64,000 nt of DNA from Martinezella rhizogenes (GCF_000799715.1 NZ_JUHG01000001.1:1-64000); one strand, 5' to 3'; counted from the stretch's first letter, positions 28,661 to 37,811 are shown. Program-made: numbers and translations. The notes: a model not told the origin generated them from the letters alone.

Positions 28661-29788
28661 ATGCATGCTTCCACTCAGCCTTCGAAGGTCATCGTCGTTG
28701 GCGGCGGGATTTTCGGGGTCTCGACAGCGCTTCATCTGGCGCGGCTCGGTGTTCGCACCATCATCATCAATGATGGCCCGCTGGCGAACGGCGCCTCCGG
28801 CCGTTCGCTCGCCTGGCTCAATTCGGCGCGAAAGCGCTCAAACGCCTATCATAGGCTGCGCATGGCCGGCATCGACCGTTACCGGACGCTCGCCGCCAAA
28901 TATCCGGAAGCACAGTGGCTTCGTTTCGATGGCGGGTTGACCTGGGATGCGGATGGCGGCGGCAATGAGATTGCCGAGGTCTTCGAATATGAGCGCAACC
29001 TCGGTTACCACACTCTACTGCTCACCCCCTCGAAGATTGCCGAGACGACGCCGGGCGTCGATGCCAGCACAGTGACGCCGCAGGGCGCCAAGTTCAATCC
29101 GGGCGAGGGCTGGGTTGATCTGCCGTCGCTGATCGGTGTTCTTGCCAAGGAGTTCAAGGCGCTAGGCGGCGAGATCGTCACCGACGCCGGACGTGCGACC
29201 GTCAATGTCGAAGGCGGGCGGGCTCGCGGCGTGACGACATCGAACGGTGTCCGCTGGGACGCCGACGCCGTTTTGCTTGCGGCCGGTGGTGCCGTTCCCG
29301 CGATCGTCGCCGAGGCTGGTCAGCATATTGCCGACGGAACGCCGATTGCGCTTCTCGTCAGAACGAAACCGATCAGGCATCCGCTGAAAGCAGTCCTGAA
29401 CACGCCGCGCGTTGCCGTTCGGCCGACGCCGGACGGTGGTTTTGCACTCGATTCCGCCTGGTCGGAGGAGGAAGTGGGCGTGAATGCAGACGGAAGCTAC
29501 GAGATCAAGCCCTCGACGCTCGATGGCCTTCTTCGAGAGGCGTCGAAGGTGCTCGAGGGCAATCCGGCGCTCGAACTGGCGGATTATGGTGTCGGCCCGA
29601 AACCCATTCCGGGTGATGGCGACCCGGTGTTTGGAGAGCTACAGACTATCCCCGGCTACTTCGTCGCCTTTAGCCACAGCGGCGCCACGCTCGGCCTGAT
29701 TGCCGGCGAATTGCTCGCCGATGAGATCGCCACCGGAAAACGTCATCCACTGCTGGCCAATTTCCGGCCGGAGCGTTTTTCCAAATAG
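28661..29788 (+). CDS. FAD-dependent oxidoreductase, DAO/DadA family
   Basis: 375 aa. The N-terminal dinucleotide-binding motif is KVIVVGGGIFGVSTALHLARLG, followed by the DAO-fold block GASGRSLAWLNSARKRS. The C-terminal FAD contact region is GYFVAFSHSGATLGLIAGELLADE. No signal peptide, so it works in the cytoplasm. Family members oxidise D-amino acids, glycine, sarcosine or opines. As last gene of the LacI-controlled importer operon it probably makes the first attack on the imported compound. Confidence 0.87.
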   Translation: MHASTQPSKVIVVGGGIFGVSTALHLARLGVRTIIINDGPLANGASGRSLAWLNSARKRSNAYHRLRMAGIDRYRTLAAKYPEAQWLRFDGGLTWDADGGGNEIAEVFEYERNLGYHTLLLTPSKIAETTPGVDASTVTPQGAKFNPGEGWVDLPSLIGVLAKEFKALGGEIVTDAGRATVNVEGGRARGVTTSNGVRWDADAVLLAAGGAVPAIVAEAGQHIADGTPIALLVRTKPIRHPLKAVLNTPRVAVRPTPDGGFALDSAWSEEEVGVNADGSYEIKPSTLDGLLREASKVLEGNPALELADYGVGPKPIPGDGDPVFGELQTIPGYFVAFSHSGATLGLIAGELLADEIATGKRHPLLANFRPERFSK

Positions 29789-29806
29789 TTCGCGTGAGGC
29801 GGTCTG

Positions 29807-29831
29807 GCCCCGCTGTTTCGGCGGGGGCTTT
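29807..29831. terminator. hairpin between convergent genes
   Basis: GCCCCGC pairs with GCGGGGGC around a short TGTTTC loop, followed by CTTTG. It lies between the ends of the FAD oxidoreductase gene and the oppositely directed small membrane-protein gene, so it may serve both strands. Confidence 0.55.
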
Positions 29832-29833
29832 GC

Positions 29834-30226
29834 TCAGTGGATCGAGCCGAGCAGCACGGGGCTCGAGGCGAGGTTGTCGACCAGGACCGTCATGGCGTAG
29901 CAGGCGACAAGCAATTGCGCCGAAAAGGTCAGCACCGGCCTCCAGTCCTTGGCGGCCGGAGCCCGCTTGTAGGACAAGGTCGAGCTGCTCCTGGTTTCAA
30001 GCGGGATGTTCTCGAAGGTCTTTGCTCCGAACACCAGCAAGCAGAGAATGTTGAAAATGATGAATTGGCGCGCGCCCGCGCCGATGATGCAAAACATTCC
30101 GTTGCAGCCAAAACAGCCGGCCCAAAGATAGAGGCGTCCCTGCTTGCCGAGGTAGCGCCTGACACCCGTCAGCCCATTCAGCAATTGGTCCGGATCGCTC
30201 GATCCTGCATTGCGGGTTTGTTTCAC
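29834..30226 (-). CDS. small hypothetical membrane protein
   Basis: About 130 aa from a GTG at 30226, which has GGAGACC upstream; a longer frame reaches 30262 without such support. It shows three hydrophobic segments: a Cys-rich one, LYLWAGCFGCNGMFCIIGAG, then FIIFNILCLLVFGA, and a C-terminal VLTFSAQLLVACYAMTVLVD. No family recognised. Gene and strand are supported by the lack of a better frame and by the convergent hairpin at its end. Confidence 0.5.
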   Translation of the reverse strand: MKQTRNAGSSDPDQLLNGLTGVRRYLGKQGRLYLWAGCFGCNGMFCIIGAGARQFIIFNILCLLVFGAKTFENIPLETRSSSTLSYKRAPAAKDWRPVLTFSAQLLVACYAMTVLVDNLASSPVLLGSIH

Positions 30227-30491
30227 ATTTGGTCTCCTTGCCCGAATCTGGGGCAGATACAAGGAAACCAGTTTTCGCCTGTCACATGTGTTGCATTGTA
30301 TTGCGGCGTATTTTTTTAGTTTGCTGCGGATAGACCGCTGCGGCGTCGCGCTTGCCGATAATCAAATGATCCAAGTGCATCCGGAGCCCTCGCTGTATGG
30401 GCGATCCCGTCGCAACAAAATGTAACAAGACATAACATTGCATTACATCGGAATTGCTATGATAGGGCCGTATTCGAATATGAGGTCGTAG

Positions 30492-30854
30492 ATGCTAGCT
30501 GATTCCCTTTCATCCGATCGCCCGACGGACGTGCTGATTTGTCTCGACAATCCACAGGCCGCCACGAGCATCGGGTCGGTCCTGTCGGCACGCGGCCTCT
30601 CGGTCGCAGCAATCTCGATGTCGGGAATGCAGAGCGAGTTCGAGCCGAACGGTTACCGGGTGGTGATAACGCATACGGCGATGATCGGCCAGGTGCGGAA
30701 CCGATTGAAACTGCCGATCGTCAATGTCGAGGCCTTCATCTTCGAGCGTCTGGACGGTTCTGATGCCGGCTCGCCAAAGCGGTTTGATGGCGCCGCCTTC
30801 GTGAAGCGCGTTCTGTCGGTCATGAGCGACGCCGAAAAACGCGCGCCACGCTAA
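30492..30854 (+). CDS. hypothetical protein, possible receiver-like fold
   Basis: 120 aa soluble protein. The pattern DVLICLDNPQAATSIGSVLSARGLSV, then YRVVITHTA and LPIVNVEAFIF resembles the alternating strands and helices of a CheY-like receiver, but no phospho-acceptor set (DD...D...K) can be matched, so any relation is structural guesswork. The stop overlaps the start of the DoxX-like gene (TAATG), so the two are translationally coupled. Confidence 0.6.
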   Translation: MLADSLSSDRPTDVLICLDNPQAATSIGSVLSARGLSVAAISMSGMQSEFEPNGYRVVITHTAMIGQVRNRLKLPIVNVEAFIFERLDGSDAGSPKRFDGAAFVKRVLSVMSDAEKRAPR

Positions 30855-31294
30855 TGCGCACCGGACGCGACCATGTGGAAGCATCCGAAGGCATTTCCGG
30901 TCAAACCCTGGCGGAACTGAGAAACGCCTTGGTCTGGTTTCTGGAAGTCTCTGTCGCCGTAGTTTTCGGCCTGTCGGGCCTTTTGAAGATATCGAAACCG
31001 ATCGAATATCTCGACAGTCTGGGCATGGATTCCGTGATGGCTCTTCCCGAATGGGCCGTTCGTACCGTAGGCACCGTCGAATTGCTGTCGGCAAGCGCCT
31101 TGTTGGTGCCGGCCATGCTTGGCGTGCTCGTCAGCCTCGCACCTCTCGCCATCACCGCACTTCTGGCCGCGCAGGCGTTTGCCATCATCCTTGAGCTTTC
31201 GCTCGCCCAGGGCGATTTCGCGCTGACCATGAACATCGTCTTGCTTGGCTGTCTTGCGGTGGTTGCCTGGCATCGCCTCCAAGCCGTTCGGTAA
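30854..31294 (+). CDS. DoxX-like family membrane protein
   Basis: 146 aa with about four membrane helices: VWFLEVSVAVVFGLSGLLKI, then AVRTVGTVELLSASALLVPAML, and two later hydrophobic segments. The pattern FGLSGLLKISKPIEYLDSLGM is typical of DoxX-like (DUF4267/DoxX_2-type) proteins. Biochemical role unsettled in the family; links to quinone or redox processes have been proposed. Coupled to the small upstream gene; convergent with the ugpC-type ATPase gene. Confidence 0.7.
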   Translation: MRTGRDHVEASEGISGQTLAELRNALVWFLEVSVAVVFGLSGLLKISKPIEYLDSLGMDSVMALPEWAVRTVGTVELLSASALLVPAMLGVLVSLAPLAITALLAAQAFAIILELSLAQGDFALTMNIVLLGCLAVVAWHRLQAVR

Positions 31295-31306
31295 CGGCTT
31301 GGGCTT

Positions 31307-32371
31307 TCACAGGCGCTGCTGGGTGGCCTTGTCGAAGAAGTGGACATTCGGCGATTTGAAGGAAAGCTGTACCTTCTGGTTCGGAGCCAGCTCCGCGCGC
31401 TCCCGCATGACCCATGTCAGCTCCTTGCCTTCCACCTCCAGCGCCACATGGGTCTCGGAGCCTGTGGGCTCAATGACGGTGACGGTTGCCGGCACGCCGC
31501 CGTCGGCCGCAAAGGAAATGTCTTCGGGACGAATGCCGATGAGGATGTCCTTGTTCTCTGCCTGGGCAGGAGCGTCGAGGAGTTCGACCGGCGTGCCGCT
31601 TGGCAACAACAGGGTCGGCTTCGGGCCGCCGGTGAGCCTGCCTTCGAGGAAATTCATCGCGGGGGATCCGAGGAAGCCAGCGACGAAGACATTTCTCGGT
31701 CGGTCGTAAAGTTCGAGCGGCGTTCCGATCTGCTCGACCTTGCCGCCCTGCAACACCACGATCTTGTCGGCCATCGTCATTGCCTCGATCTGGTCGTGGG
31801 TGACATAGACGATGGTGGTTTTCAGCCGCTGATGCAGCGCCTTGATCTCGGCCCGCATCTTGACGCGCAATTTTGCATCGAGATTGGACAGTGGTTCGTC
31901 GAAGAGGAAGACCTTGGGATCGCGCACGATGGCGCGTCCCATGGCGACACGCTGGCGCTGGCCGCCGGAAAGCTGGGCGGGCTTGCGGCCGAGCAAAGGC
32001 TGAAGCCCGAGGATCTGCGCGGCCTCACCAACCTTCCGCTCGATCTCGGGACGCTTCGCGCCGGCGAGTTCGAGCGCGAAGCCCATATTCTGGGCGACGG
32101 TCATCTGCGGATAAAGCGCATAGTTCTGGAAGACCATCGCGATGTCGCGATCCTTCGGTTGCAGGTTGTTGACAACCCGCCCGCCGATCGAGATTTCGCC
32201 GCCGGTGATTTCCTCCAGCCCCGCGATCATCCGCAGAAGCGTCGACTTGCCACAGCCCGATGGCCCGACGAGAATGACGAATTCGCCGTCCGATATGTCG
32301 ACATCGACGCCGTGGATGATATCCACCGCTCCGTAGGACTTCTTGACGTTCTTGATGGTCAGTCCGGACAT
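31307..32371 (-). CDS. sugar ABC transporter ATP-binding protein, MalK/UgpC type
   Basis: 354 aa. Walker [11 protein letters not shown]-loop around [14 protein letters not shown], signature [19 protein letters not shown], Walker [18 protein letters not shown] and the H-loop [14 protein letters not shown] are all intact. The C-terminal regulatory OB-fold (MOI) domain is present ([25 protein letters not shown]). It powers the CUT1 importer formed by the two permeases and binding protein encoded upstream. The last gene of that operon, 24 bases after the glycosidase gene. Confidence 0.94.
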   Translation of the reverse strand: MSGLTIKNVKKSYGAVDIIHGVDVDISDGEFVILVGPSGCGKSTLLRMIAGLEEITGGEISIGGRVVNNLQPKDRDIAMVFQNYALYPQMTVAQNMGFALELAGAKRPEIERKVGEAAQILGLQPLLGRKPAQLSGGQRQRVAMGRAIVRDPKVFLFDEPLSNLDAKLRVKMRAEIKALHQRLKTTIVYVTHDQIEAMTMADKIVVLQGGKVEQIGTPLELYDRPRNVFVAGFLGSPAMNFLEGRLTGGPKPTLLLPSGTPVELLDAPAQAENKDILIGIRPEDISFAADGGVPATVTVIEPTGSETHVALEVEGKELTWVMRERAELAPNQKVQLSFKSPNVHFFDKATQQRL

Positions 32372-32395
32372 GAAATTCCTCCCTGTGAGGCCCGA

Positions 32396-33910
32396 TCAGT
32401 TCTTTTTGCGGATGCGAAGGGCTTGGTATGGCTTGCCCGGCAGTTCGACGCCAAAGGCGGCGTCCGGCTTGCCGCCGCGTACGATCGCGCCGTGCCGCGT
32501 GGGATGCGGGATCGGAGCGTCCACCTTCCTTGCGGGGGTAACGGTCATCTCCCAGGTGTCGATGATGTCGACGTCGTAATCCGTGCCGTCCTTGGGCAGC
32601 CCTGTCGACCAGATGACGGGCTGATGTTCGCCGAGATAGATGTAGCTGACATCGCCATCCCGAGCCCCCGAGACGCGCGTCCAGGGCCACTCGCCGTTCG
32701 CCCCAAGCGGCTCGAGCCCACCGACGGCATCCAGTTCCAGCAAGTCACGCAAAAAGCCGATACGCTTCCATGCCTCGCCGCGCAGTTCCCCACCCTTTGC
32801 CCACCAGATGAGATCCTGCGGATGCGAGTAGGTTTCGCCGTGGCCGGCATAGCCGCCGCGCATCATCGTCAGCCAGAAGCGATGAACCAGCTCCTGCGCC
32901 GTCAGATTGCCCCAGGACTGGATGATGTCGCCTTCATATTCCGGTTCGTCGTTGACGACAGGCTTGCCATAGGCGTCGCGCCACTCCTGGGTCCGCTTGA
33001 CGTCCCAGTTCTGGATGCAGGTATGGGTGACCCAGGGCTTGCGATGATCGAAGTTCATCGTCTGCTCGCCATTGTGGATCGATTTCAGATGGCCGTAGGG
33101 ATCGTTCTCCTCAAGGATATGGAAATAGCGGTCCCATTGCGCCATCGGCTTGGTGTCGAGGAGGAAGTCATATTCGTTGGCGAGCGCCCACCAGACGTTC
33201 CGGTAGGCGGCAAGCCGAGCCGCGAGATATTCGACATAGCGGAAGTCCTGCTCGGCGGACATGTCGGCATAGCCCCAGCGGTCATAGGGATGGAACATGA
33301 TGATATCGGCTTCGATGCCGAGCGCGCAAAGGGCCGCAACCTGCTTTTCGAAATGCCGGAAAAGGACGGGGTTTGGACGGTCGAAGTCCTCCTTGCCGTC
33401 GGCACCCTTCTCGAAACAGGGATAAAGCGGCTCGTTGACGTTGTAGGGGTAGTCCTTTGGAAACAACCCCATACGGATCTTGTTGAAACGTGCATTCTTC
33501 AGCGTTTCGAGTGTCTGCTCCTGCATTTCCAGCGGCTGATGCGTCCAGGCATAGCAAGTCGTCCCGAAGGAGAGGAATGGCTTGCCGTCGGCATGGGCGA
33601 AATGAAACTTGTTGCGCACGCGCACCGGCCCGTGATTGCCCTCGGACGGTTTGGTGGCGGTCAATGAGCCGATCTTGCCGTCGAGTTCCACGGTTTTCGA
33701 ACGCGTCCTGAAGGACCATTCGCCTTCATTGTCGGGCATGAAGCGGACGCGATAGACGCCGTCGCCATCATAAAAGCCAGGCACGCGGACCTCGCGGCTA
33801 TTTTGGCTGAAAACGGCATCGAATGCCACGTCGAGATAGGGATTGCCGCCCGAAGGGCCGTTGAAGGCCGCCTCGAAGACGCCCCATTTTTCGACGGTTG
33901 CACTGGACAT
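32396..33910 (-). CDS. DUF5060/DUF5605-type glycoside hydrolase (apiosidase-like candidate)
   Basis: 504 aa without a signal peptide, so cytoplasmic. Residues 1-95 form a DUF5060-like beta-sandwich (PYLDVAFDAVFSQNSREVRV, YRVRFMPDNEGEWSF). Residues 105-430 form a TIM barrel with FNKIRMGLFPKDY, VWWALANEYDF (Glu about 246, acid/base candidate) and VVNDEPEYEGD (Glu 322-326, nucleophile candidates). A small C-terminal DUF5605-like sheet follows. This architecture is related to the DUF4038/GH140 group, which contains apiosidases. It sits between CUT1 permease and ATPase genes. Acting on an imported glycoside is clear; release of apiose is inferred from the neighbouring pathway. Confidence 0.75.
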   Translation of the reverse strand: MSSATVEKWGVFEAAFNGPSGGNPYLDVAFDAVFSQNSREVRVPGFYDGDGVYRVRFMPDNEGEWSFRTRSKTVELDGKIGSLTATKPSEGNHGPVRVRNKFHFAHADGKPFLSFGTTCYAWTHQPLEMQEQTLETLKNARFNKIRMGLFPKDYPYNVNEPLYPCFEKGADGKEDFDRPNPVLFRHFEKQVAALCALGIEADIIMFHPYDRWGYADMSAEQDFRYVEYLAARLAAYRNVWWALANEYDFLLDTKPMAQWDRYFHILEENDPYGHLKSIHNGEQTMNFDHRKPWVTHTCIQNWDVKRTQEWRDAYGKPVVNDEPEYEGDIIQSWGNLTAQELVHRFWLTMMRGGYAGHGETYSHPQDLIWWAKGGELRGEAWKRIGFLRDLLELDAVGGLEPLGANGEWPWTRVSGARDGDVSYIYLGEHQPVIWSTGLPKDGTDYDVDIIDTWEMTVTPARKVDAPIPHPTRHGAIVRGGKPDAAFGVELPGKPYQALRIRKKN

Positions 33911-33944
33911 GATGTTCTCCTCGAAAGACTTTGGAAGTAGGGGC

Positions 33945-34832
33945 TCAGCCCTTGACGGCGCCGGAGGTGAGGCCGGAGACGAAATATCGCTGGAAGATGA
34001 GGTAGACGAGCGTTGCCGGCAGCACGGTCATGACGATCGCGGCGTTGAGCTGTCCGTAATCGTTGGAAAATTGCCCCTGGAAGGACATCAACCCGAGCGG
34101 CAGCGTCCACATATGCTGGTCCTGAAGCAACACGAGCGCCATGGCGAATTCGTTCCAGGTGGAGACGAAATCCAGGATCAGCAGCGCGGCGAGCACCGGC
34201 AGGCAGACTGGCAGGAAGATCCGGCGGAAGATAGTGAAGTGGCTTGCACCATCGATCAGGGCGGCTTCGGAGAGTTCCTTCGGAATGCCCTTGAAGAAGC
34301 CGTGCAGGATGAAGACCTGATAGGGCACGCCGAAAGCGATATAGGGCAGGATGACGCCGGGATAGGTATCGATCAGCCCTAGCGAATTGACGAGTGTGAA
34401 CAACGGCGCCAGCATGACCTGAAAGGGGATCATCGTGCCGAACACGACGAGAAGCAGCAATGCCTTGCCGGTCTTCAACGGTATCTTGGCGAGCGCATAG
34501 GCCGCCATCGCCGAAAGCGCCAGCCCCAGCGGAACCTTGATGACGGTGATGATGGCGCTGTTGAAGAATGCGTTGGCGAAATTTCCGCGGTTCCAGGCGT
34601 TGCTGTAATTCTCAAGGGCCAGATGGACAGGCGGCATGAAGGCGCCGGTGCTGGTAACATCGGCCTTCGTCTTCAGCGACGTGAAGACGATGAACACGAA
34701 GGGCGCGACCCAGATCAGCGCGACGACGATGAGTGCGATCCAGAGCCCGATCAGGATCGGATCTCGCCTTGGTTTTCCGATGGCGGTCGTATCGAAGGCA
34801 ACGGTCATGGTTTCGGCTGACGGCGCTGTCAT
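33945..34832 (-). CDS. sugar ABC transporter permease, MalG type
   Basis: 295 aa with six membrane helices. The CUT1 MalG pattern is seen in VAPFVFIVFTSLKTKADVTS, ALSAMAAYALAKIPLKTGKAL and the EAA loop ELSEAALIDGASHFTIFRRI. It starts inside the end of the MalF-type gene (overlap at 34829-34832). With the MalF partner it forms the membrane channel of the CUT1 oligosaccharide importer. Confidence 0.94.
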   Translation of the reverse strand: MTAPSAETMTVAFDTTAIGKPRRDPILIGLWIALIVVALIWVAPFVFIVFTSLKTKADVTSTGAFMPPVHLALENYSNAWNRGNFANAFFNSAIITVIKVPLGLALSAMAAYALAKIPLKTGKALLLLVVFGTMIPFQVMLAPLFTLVNSLGLIDTYPGVILPYIAFGVPYQVFILHGFFKGIPKELSEAALIDGASHFTIFRRIFLPVCLPVLAALLILDFVSTWNEFAMALVLLQDQHMWTLPLGLMSFQGQFSNDYGQLNAAIVMTVLPATLVYLIFQRYFVSGLTSGAVKG

Positions 34833-35734
34833 TGCTCGGCCTCCTCATGCTTTTGCGTCCATCGCAGGTAGGGGACGACAATGGCGATGGTGATCAACAG
34901 CAGGACGACCGAGATTGCAGCGCCGCGGCCGAAGTCGAAGATCTGCATCGCCTGGGTGAAGGCCCAAAGCGCCAGCATCTGCGTGGATTGCGCTGGTCCG
35001 CCGCCGGTGAGGCCATAGACGATGTCGAAGGCCTTGAGCGACGAAATGATCGACAGCACGAGTACGATCGTGATGGTCGTGCGAAGGGCAGGGAAGGTGA
35101 CGTGCTTGAAGACGGCCCAGCGTCCAGCACCGTCGATCCGGGCGGCTTCGACCAGTGACTGCGAAACATTCTGCAGCCCGGCGAGAAAGAGGACCATGGA
35201 AAAGCCGACCGACTGCCAGAGATAGGCGACGAAGACGGAATAGAGTGCGATGTTTCGGTCACCGAGCCAGTCCTTGATCCAGGTCTGGAGGCCCATGGAT
35301 GTCAGTATCTCGCTGAAGAGACCGAAGAATGGATCGTACATCCATTTCCACATCGTCGCGACGGCGATCGGCGCGATGATGACCGGAAGGTAGAATATGG
35401 CGCGGAACGTGTTGCGGCCGAAGAGCTTCTGATTGAGGCTCAATGCCAGGAGAAGCCCCACCATTGGCGGGAACACCAGGCACATGACGGTCCAGATGAC
35501 CGTATTCTTAAAGGCGACCCAGAAGACCGGATCGCGCGTGAAGATGTATTGATAGTTCGCAAGGCCGACGAAGGGGCGCTGAGGATCGAGCCCGTTCCAC
35601 TTCTGGAAGCTCAATATCGCGACATTGACCATCGGGTACAGAGCGAAGATCGCGTAGATCGCTATCGCCGGGGCGAGCAACAGGAATGCCTGCGCGCGGG
35701 GATCATGTGTTCGGTTTCGCAATGACATTCTCAT
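34829..35734 (-). CDS. sugar ABC transporter permease, MalF type
   Basis: About 301 aa from the ATG at 35734 (35728 also possible); the frame further upstream to 35782 is unlikely. The first helix is AFLLLAPAIAIYAIFALYPM, typical for CUT1 permeases, and the EAA loop is SQSLVEAARIDGAGRWAVFKHV. It works with the MalG-type protein encoded downstream. Upstream, about 95 bases away, lies the binding-protein gene. Confidence 0.93.
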   Translation of the reverse strand: MRMSLRNRTHDPRAQAFLLLAPAIAIYAIFALYPMVNVAILSFQKWNGLDPQRPFVGLANYQYIFTRDPVFWVAFKNTVIWTVMCLVFPPMVGLLLALSLNQKLFGRNTFRAIFYLPVIIAPIAVATMWKWMYDPFFGLFSEILTSMGLQTWIKDWLGDRNIALYSVFVAYLWQSVGFSMVLFLAGLQNVSQSLVEAARIDGAGRWAVFKHVTFPALRTTITIVLVLSIISSLKAFDIVYGLTGGGPAQSTQMLALWAFTQAMQIFDFGRGAAISVVLLLITIAIVVPYLRWTQKHEEAEQ

Positions 35735-35830
35735 CTGCTCCGGGCGGCAGGCGGCTGGCGCGTGGACGTTCGGGTCGAGCAACGACCGGCCCCGGCGGAC
35801 AATCGGGACCGGTCAGCGTCCTGGGAGGGC

Positions 35831-37084
35831 CTAGGTCCGGCCTGCGATGAAGGTCTGCAACTGCTTGGCGGCATCCGCCGGTTCGATGTTCCCGGACGCA
35901 ACGTCATTGATCACGCGGAAATATTCGGTCGTCACGTCAAGCGGAAACGCCTGGTCGCCGTTCATGTAGACCTTGCCGTAGGTCTTGAAGATATCCAGCC
36001 ATTTGGCTTCAAGCGGCTTCTGATCGGTGTATTGGACATTCTTGTTGACCGAGATCGAGCTGATCTGCCCGATCAGATCCTGCTGGACCTTGGTCGACAG
36101 GAAGTAATCCAGAAATTTCGCGGCAAGATCAGGATCTTTGCTCTTTGTGCTCACGTAGTTGTATTCGGCAAAGCCGTAGAGGCGGTTCGTGTTCGTCGGG
36201 AACGGGAAAATCCCGTAATCGTCGAGGTTTGCACCGCTGCCGCTCAACTGGCCGACAAGCCAATCCCCTTCCAGCATCATCGCCGCGCGCCCTGCGACGA
36301 ACAGACTGTAGGACTGCTGATTGCTGATGCCCATAAAGGGCTGAAGCGTATAGTCCTTCGTCCACTTGGCGAACTCGGTGAAGGCGTCCGTCGCGCAGGG
36401 CTCTTTCGTCCAGTCAAGCTTCATCGCCATCAGCGCGTCGTGCTTGTCGGCACCGCACTTGGTCTCGAGGATGACGTCCATCAGCCGCATGACGTGCCAA
36501 TTGACGGAACCGCCGAAGGTGAAGGCCGGAATTCCGGCAGTCTTCAGCTTCTCGGCATCCGCAAGGAAATCCTCGTAGGTTTTCGGCTCCTCGGTGATGC
36601 CAGCCTGCTGGAACAGCTTCTTGTTGTAGTAGACTGCTTCACCCTTGAAGGTGAAGGGGACGCCATGCTTGCCGCCTGGATAAAGGTCGGCGAAGGCCGC
36701 CGCCGAGGGGAGCAACTCATCGCTCCATTTGTACTGCGTATAATACTTGTCCAGCGGCAGTGACAGGCCGGCTTTGACATATTCGCCGCCGAGACCAAGC
36801 CCGGCCCAGCTGAAATAGATATCGGGACCCTTGCTGGAACCCGCGGCCACGCGAAGAGCGGTCTTGTGTTCATCAACGCCACGCTGGACAATCTCGATAT
36901 GCGTTCCGGGATTGGCGGCTTCGAAATCCGTCGCCACCTTCTTCAGCGCGGTATTGGCGCCCCCATTATCGAAATTGAGTGTCCACAGCGTCAGGTCCTG
37001 CGCTTTGGCGCCGGTCGCCGCCAGGGCCGCCGCGGCAATTGCGACTACGCCAAAACCTCTCGCATATTTGGAATTGATAAGCAT
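35831..37084 (-). CDS. sugar ABC transporter solute-binding protein, CUT1 (MalE-like)
   Basis: 417 aa from the ATG at 37084 with a strong GGAGG 8 bases upstream. A Sec signal peptide (GFGVVAIAAAALAATGAKAQ) ends at about residue 28. The body is SBP_bac_1: DLTLWTLNFDNGGANTALKK, FEAANPGTHIEIVQRG and GRAAMMLEGDWLVGQL. It captures an oligosaccharide or glycoside in the periplasm. First gene of the operon SBP-permease-permease-glycosidase-ATPase. A TGGTATGATGAG motif and a 14-base palindrome lie 64-82 bases upstream of its start. Confidence 0.93.
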   Translation of the reverse strand: MLINSKYARGFGVVAIAAAALAATGAKAQDLTLWTLNFDNGGANTALKKVATDFEAANPGTHIEIVQRGVDEHKTALRVAAGSSKGPDIYFSWAGLGLGGEYVKAGLSLPLDKYYTQYKWSDELLPSAAAFADLYPGGKHGVPFTFKGEAVYYNKKLFQQAGITEEPKTYEDFLADAEKLKTAGIPAFTFGGSVNWHVMRLMDVILETKCGADKHDALMAMKLDWTKEPCATDAFTEFAKWTKDYTLQPFMGISNQQSYSLFVAGRAAMMLEGDWLVGQLSGSGANLDDYGIFPFPTNTNRLYGFAEYNYVSTKSKDPDLAAKFLDYFLSTKVQQDLIGQISSISVNKNVQYTDQKPLEAKWLDIFKTYGKVYMNGDQAFPLDVTTEYFRVINDVASGNIEPADAAKQLQTFIAGRT

Positions 37085-37147
37085 TTTTCCGTCCTCCTCT
37101 GAAGAATGCTGAGGGCGGTTTTGGCAAATCACCAGATACATGTCAAC

Positions 37148-37166
37148 TGGTATGATGAGCTCATCA
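37148..37166. promoter_or_regulatory. candidate GntR-type operator before the MalE-like gene
   Basis: TGGTATGATGAG at 37148-37159 runs into a perfect 14-base palindrome TGATGAGCTCATCA at 37153-37166. The 12-base core recurs at 47020 before the oxidoisomerase gene and, with one change, at 49730 before the RuBisCO-like gene and divergent GntR gene. Confidence 0.6.
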
Positions 37167-37169
37167 TCA

Positions 37170-37811
37170 TTAAGGCGAGAAGAAAGCGTGGAAGCACGCG
37201 ACGACGACGGTTGCCGAGGCGGCACCAGGATCGATATGGCCCAGAGCCCGCTCGCCAAGCCTGGAGGAGCGCCCTTTCGTGGCTATCATATTCTTCGTTG
37301 CTTCCATACCGGCTTGCGCCGCGACCAGCGCTGCGGAAAGGCATTCTTCGAGCGGCAGTCCCTGTTTCCGCGCGGCCTGGCAGGCGGTGGCCGCCGGTGC
37401 CCAGGCGTCGACCATGGTCTTCTCCCCGACCTCGGCCTTGCCGCGATCCTGGATCCCCTTGGCAATTGCCGCGAACGCAGCGACGATGTCGTCGGCGGTG
37501 AGTGACGGCTTGCCCTTGACCGCCGCGCCCGCGCGCATCAGGCCGGTTGCGTAAAGTGGGCCTGAGGAGGCGCCGACCGCATTCAGGAAAGCCTTGGCTG
37601 CCGTGTTGAAGACGAGGGTGGGGTCCGTCGTTGCCGGATTCAGTTCGGCCGTCGCCTTCGCAGCCGCGGAAAAGCCAAGTTCCATGGCGATCCCGTGATC
37701 GGCATCGCCGATCACGCCGTCAAGCTCGCAAAGCCGGTCCCTTTCGCGCGTCATTGCCTCCGCGATAAGGGCGATGAGAGATGTCAGATTGTCGGCCGTG
37801 ATCGTCGTCAT
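37170..37811 (-). CDS. dihydroxyacetone-kinase-type DhaL subunit
   Basis: 213 aa from the ATG at 37811, overlapping the stop of the DhaK gene (TGATG). The DhaL nucleotide/metal-binding block is LDGVIGDADHGIAMELGF (the family GDxDxG set of Asp residues), and the later SSGPLYATGLMRAG and GEKTMVDAWAPA are typical. In this class DhaL carries the ADP or ATP used to phosphorylate the substrate held by DhaK. No DhaM gene is in the window, so the phosphoryl donor is open. The substrate may be a short ketose such as erythrulose rather than dihydroxyacetone. Confidence 0.87.
   Translation of the reverse strand: MTTITADNLTSLIALIAEAMTRERDRLCELDGVIGDADHGIAMELGFSAAAKATAELNPATTDPTLVFNTAAKAFLNAVGASSGPLYATGLMRAGAAVKGKPSLTADDIVAAFAAIAKGIQDRGKAEVGEKTMVDAWAPAATACQAARKQGLPLEECLSAALVAAQAGMEATKNMIATKGRSSRLGERALGHIDPGAASATVVVACFHAFFSP

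Noticed and set aside
31340..33667. A 775-codon open frame on the plus strand
   Set aside because: It is antisense to the intact MalK-type ATPase and glycosidase genes, whose motifs are unmistakable; long shadow frames are normal in this GC-rich sequence.
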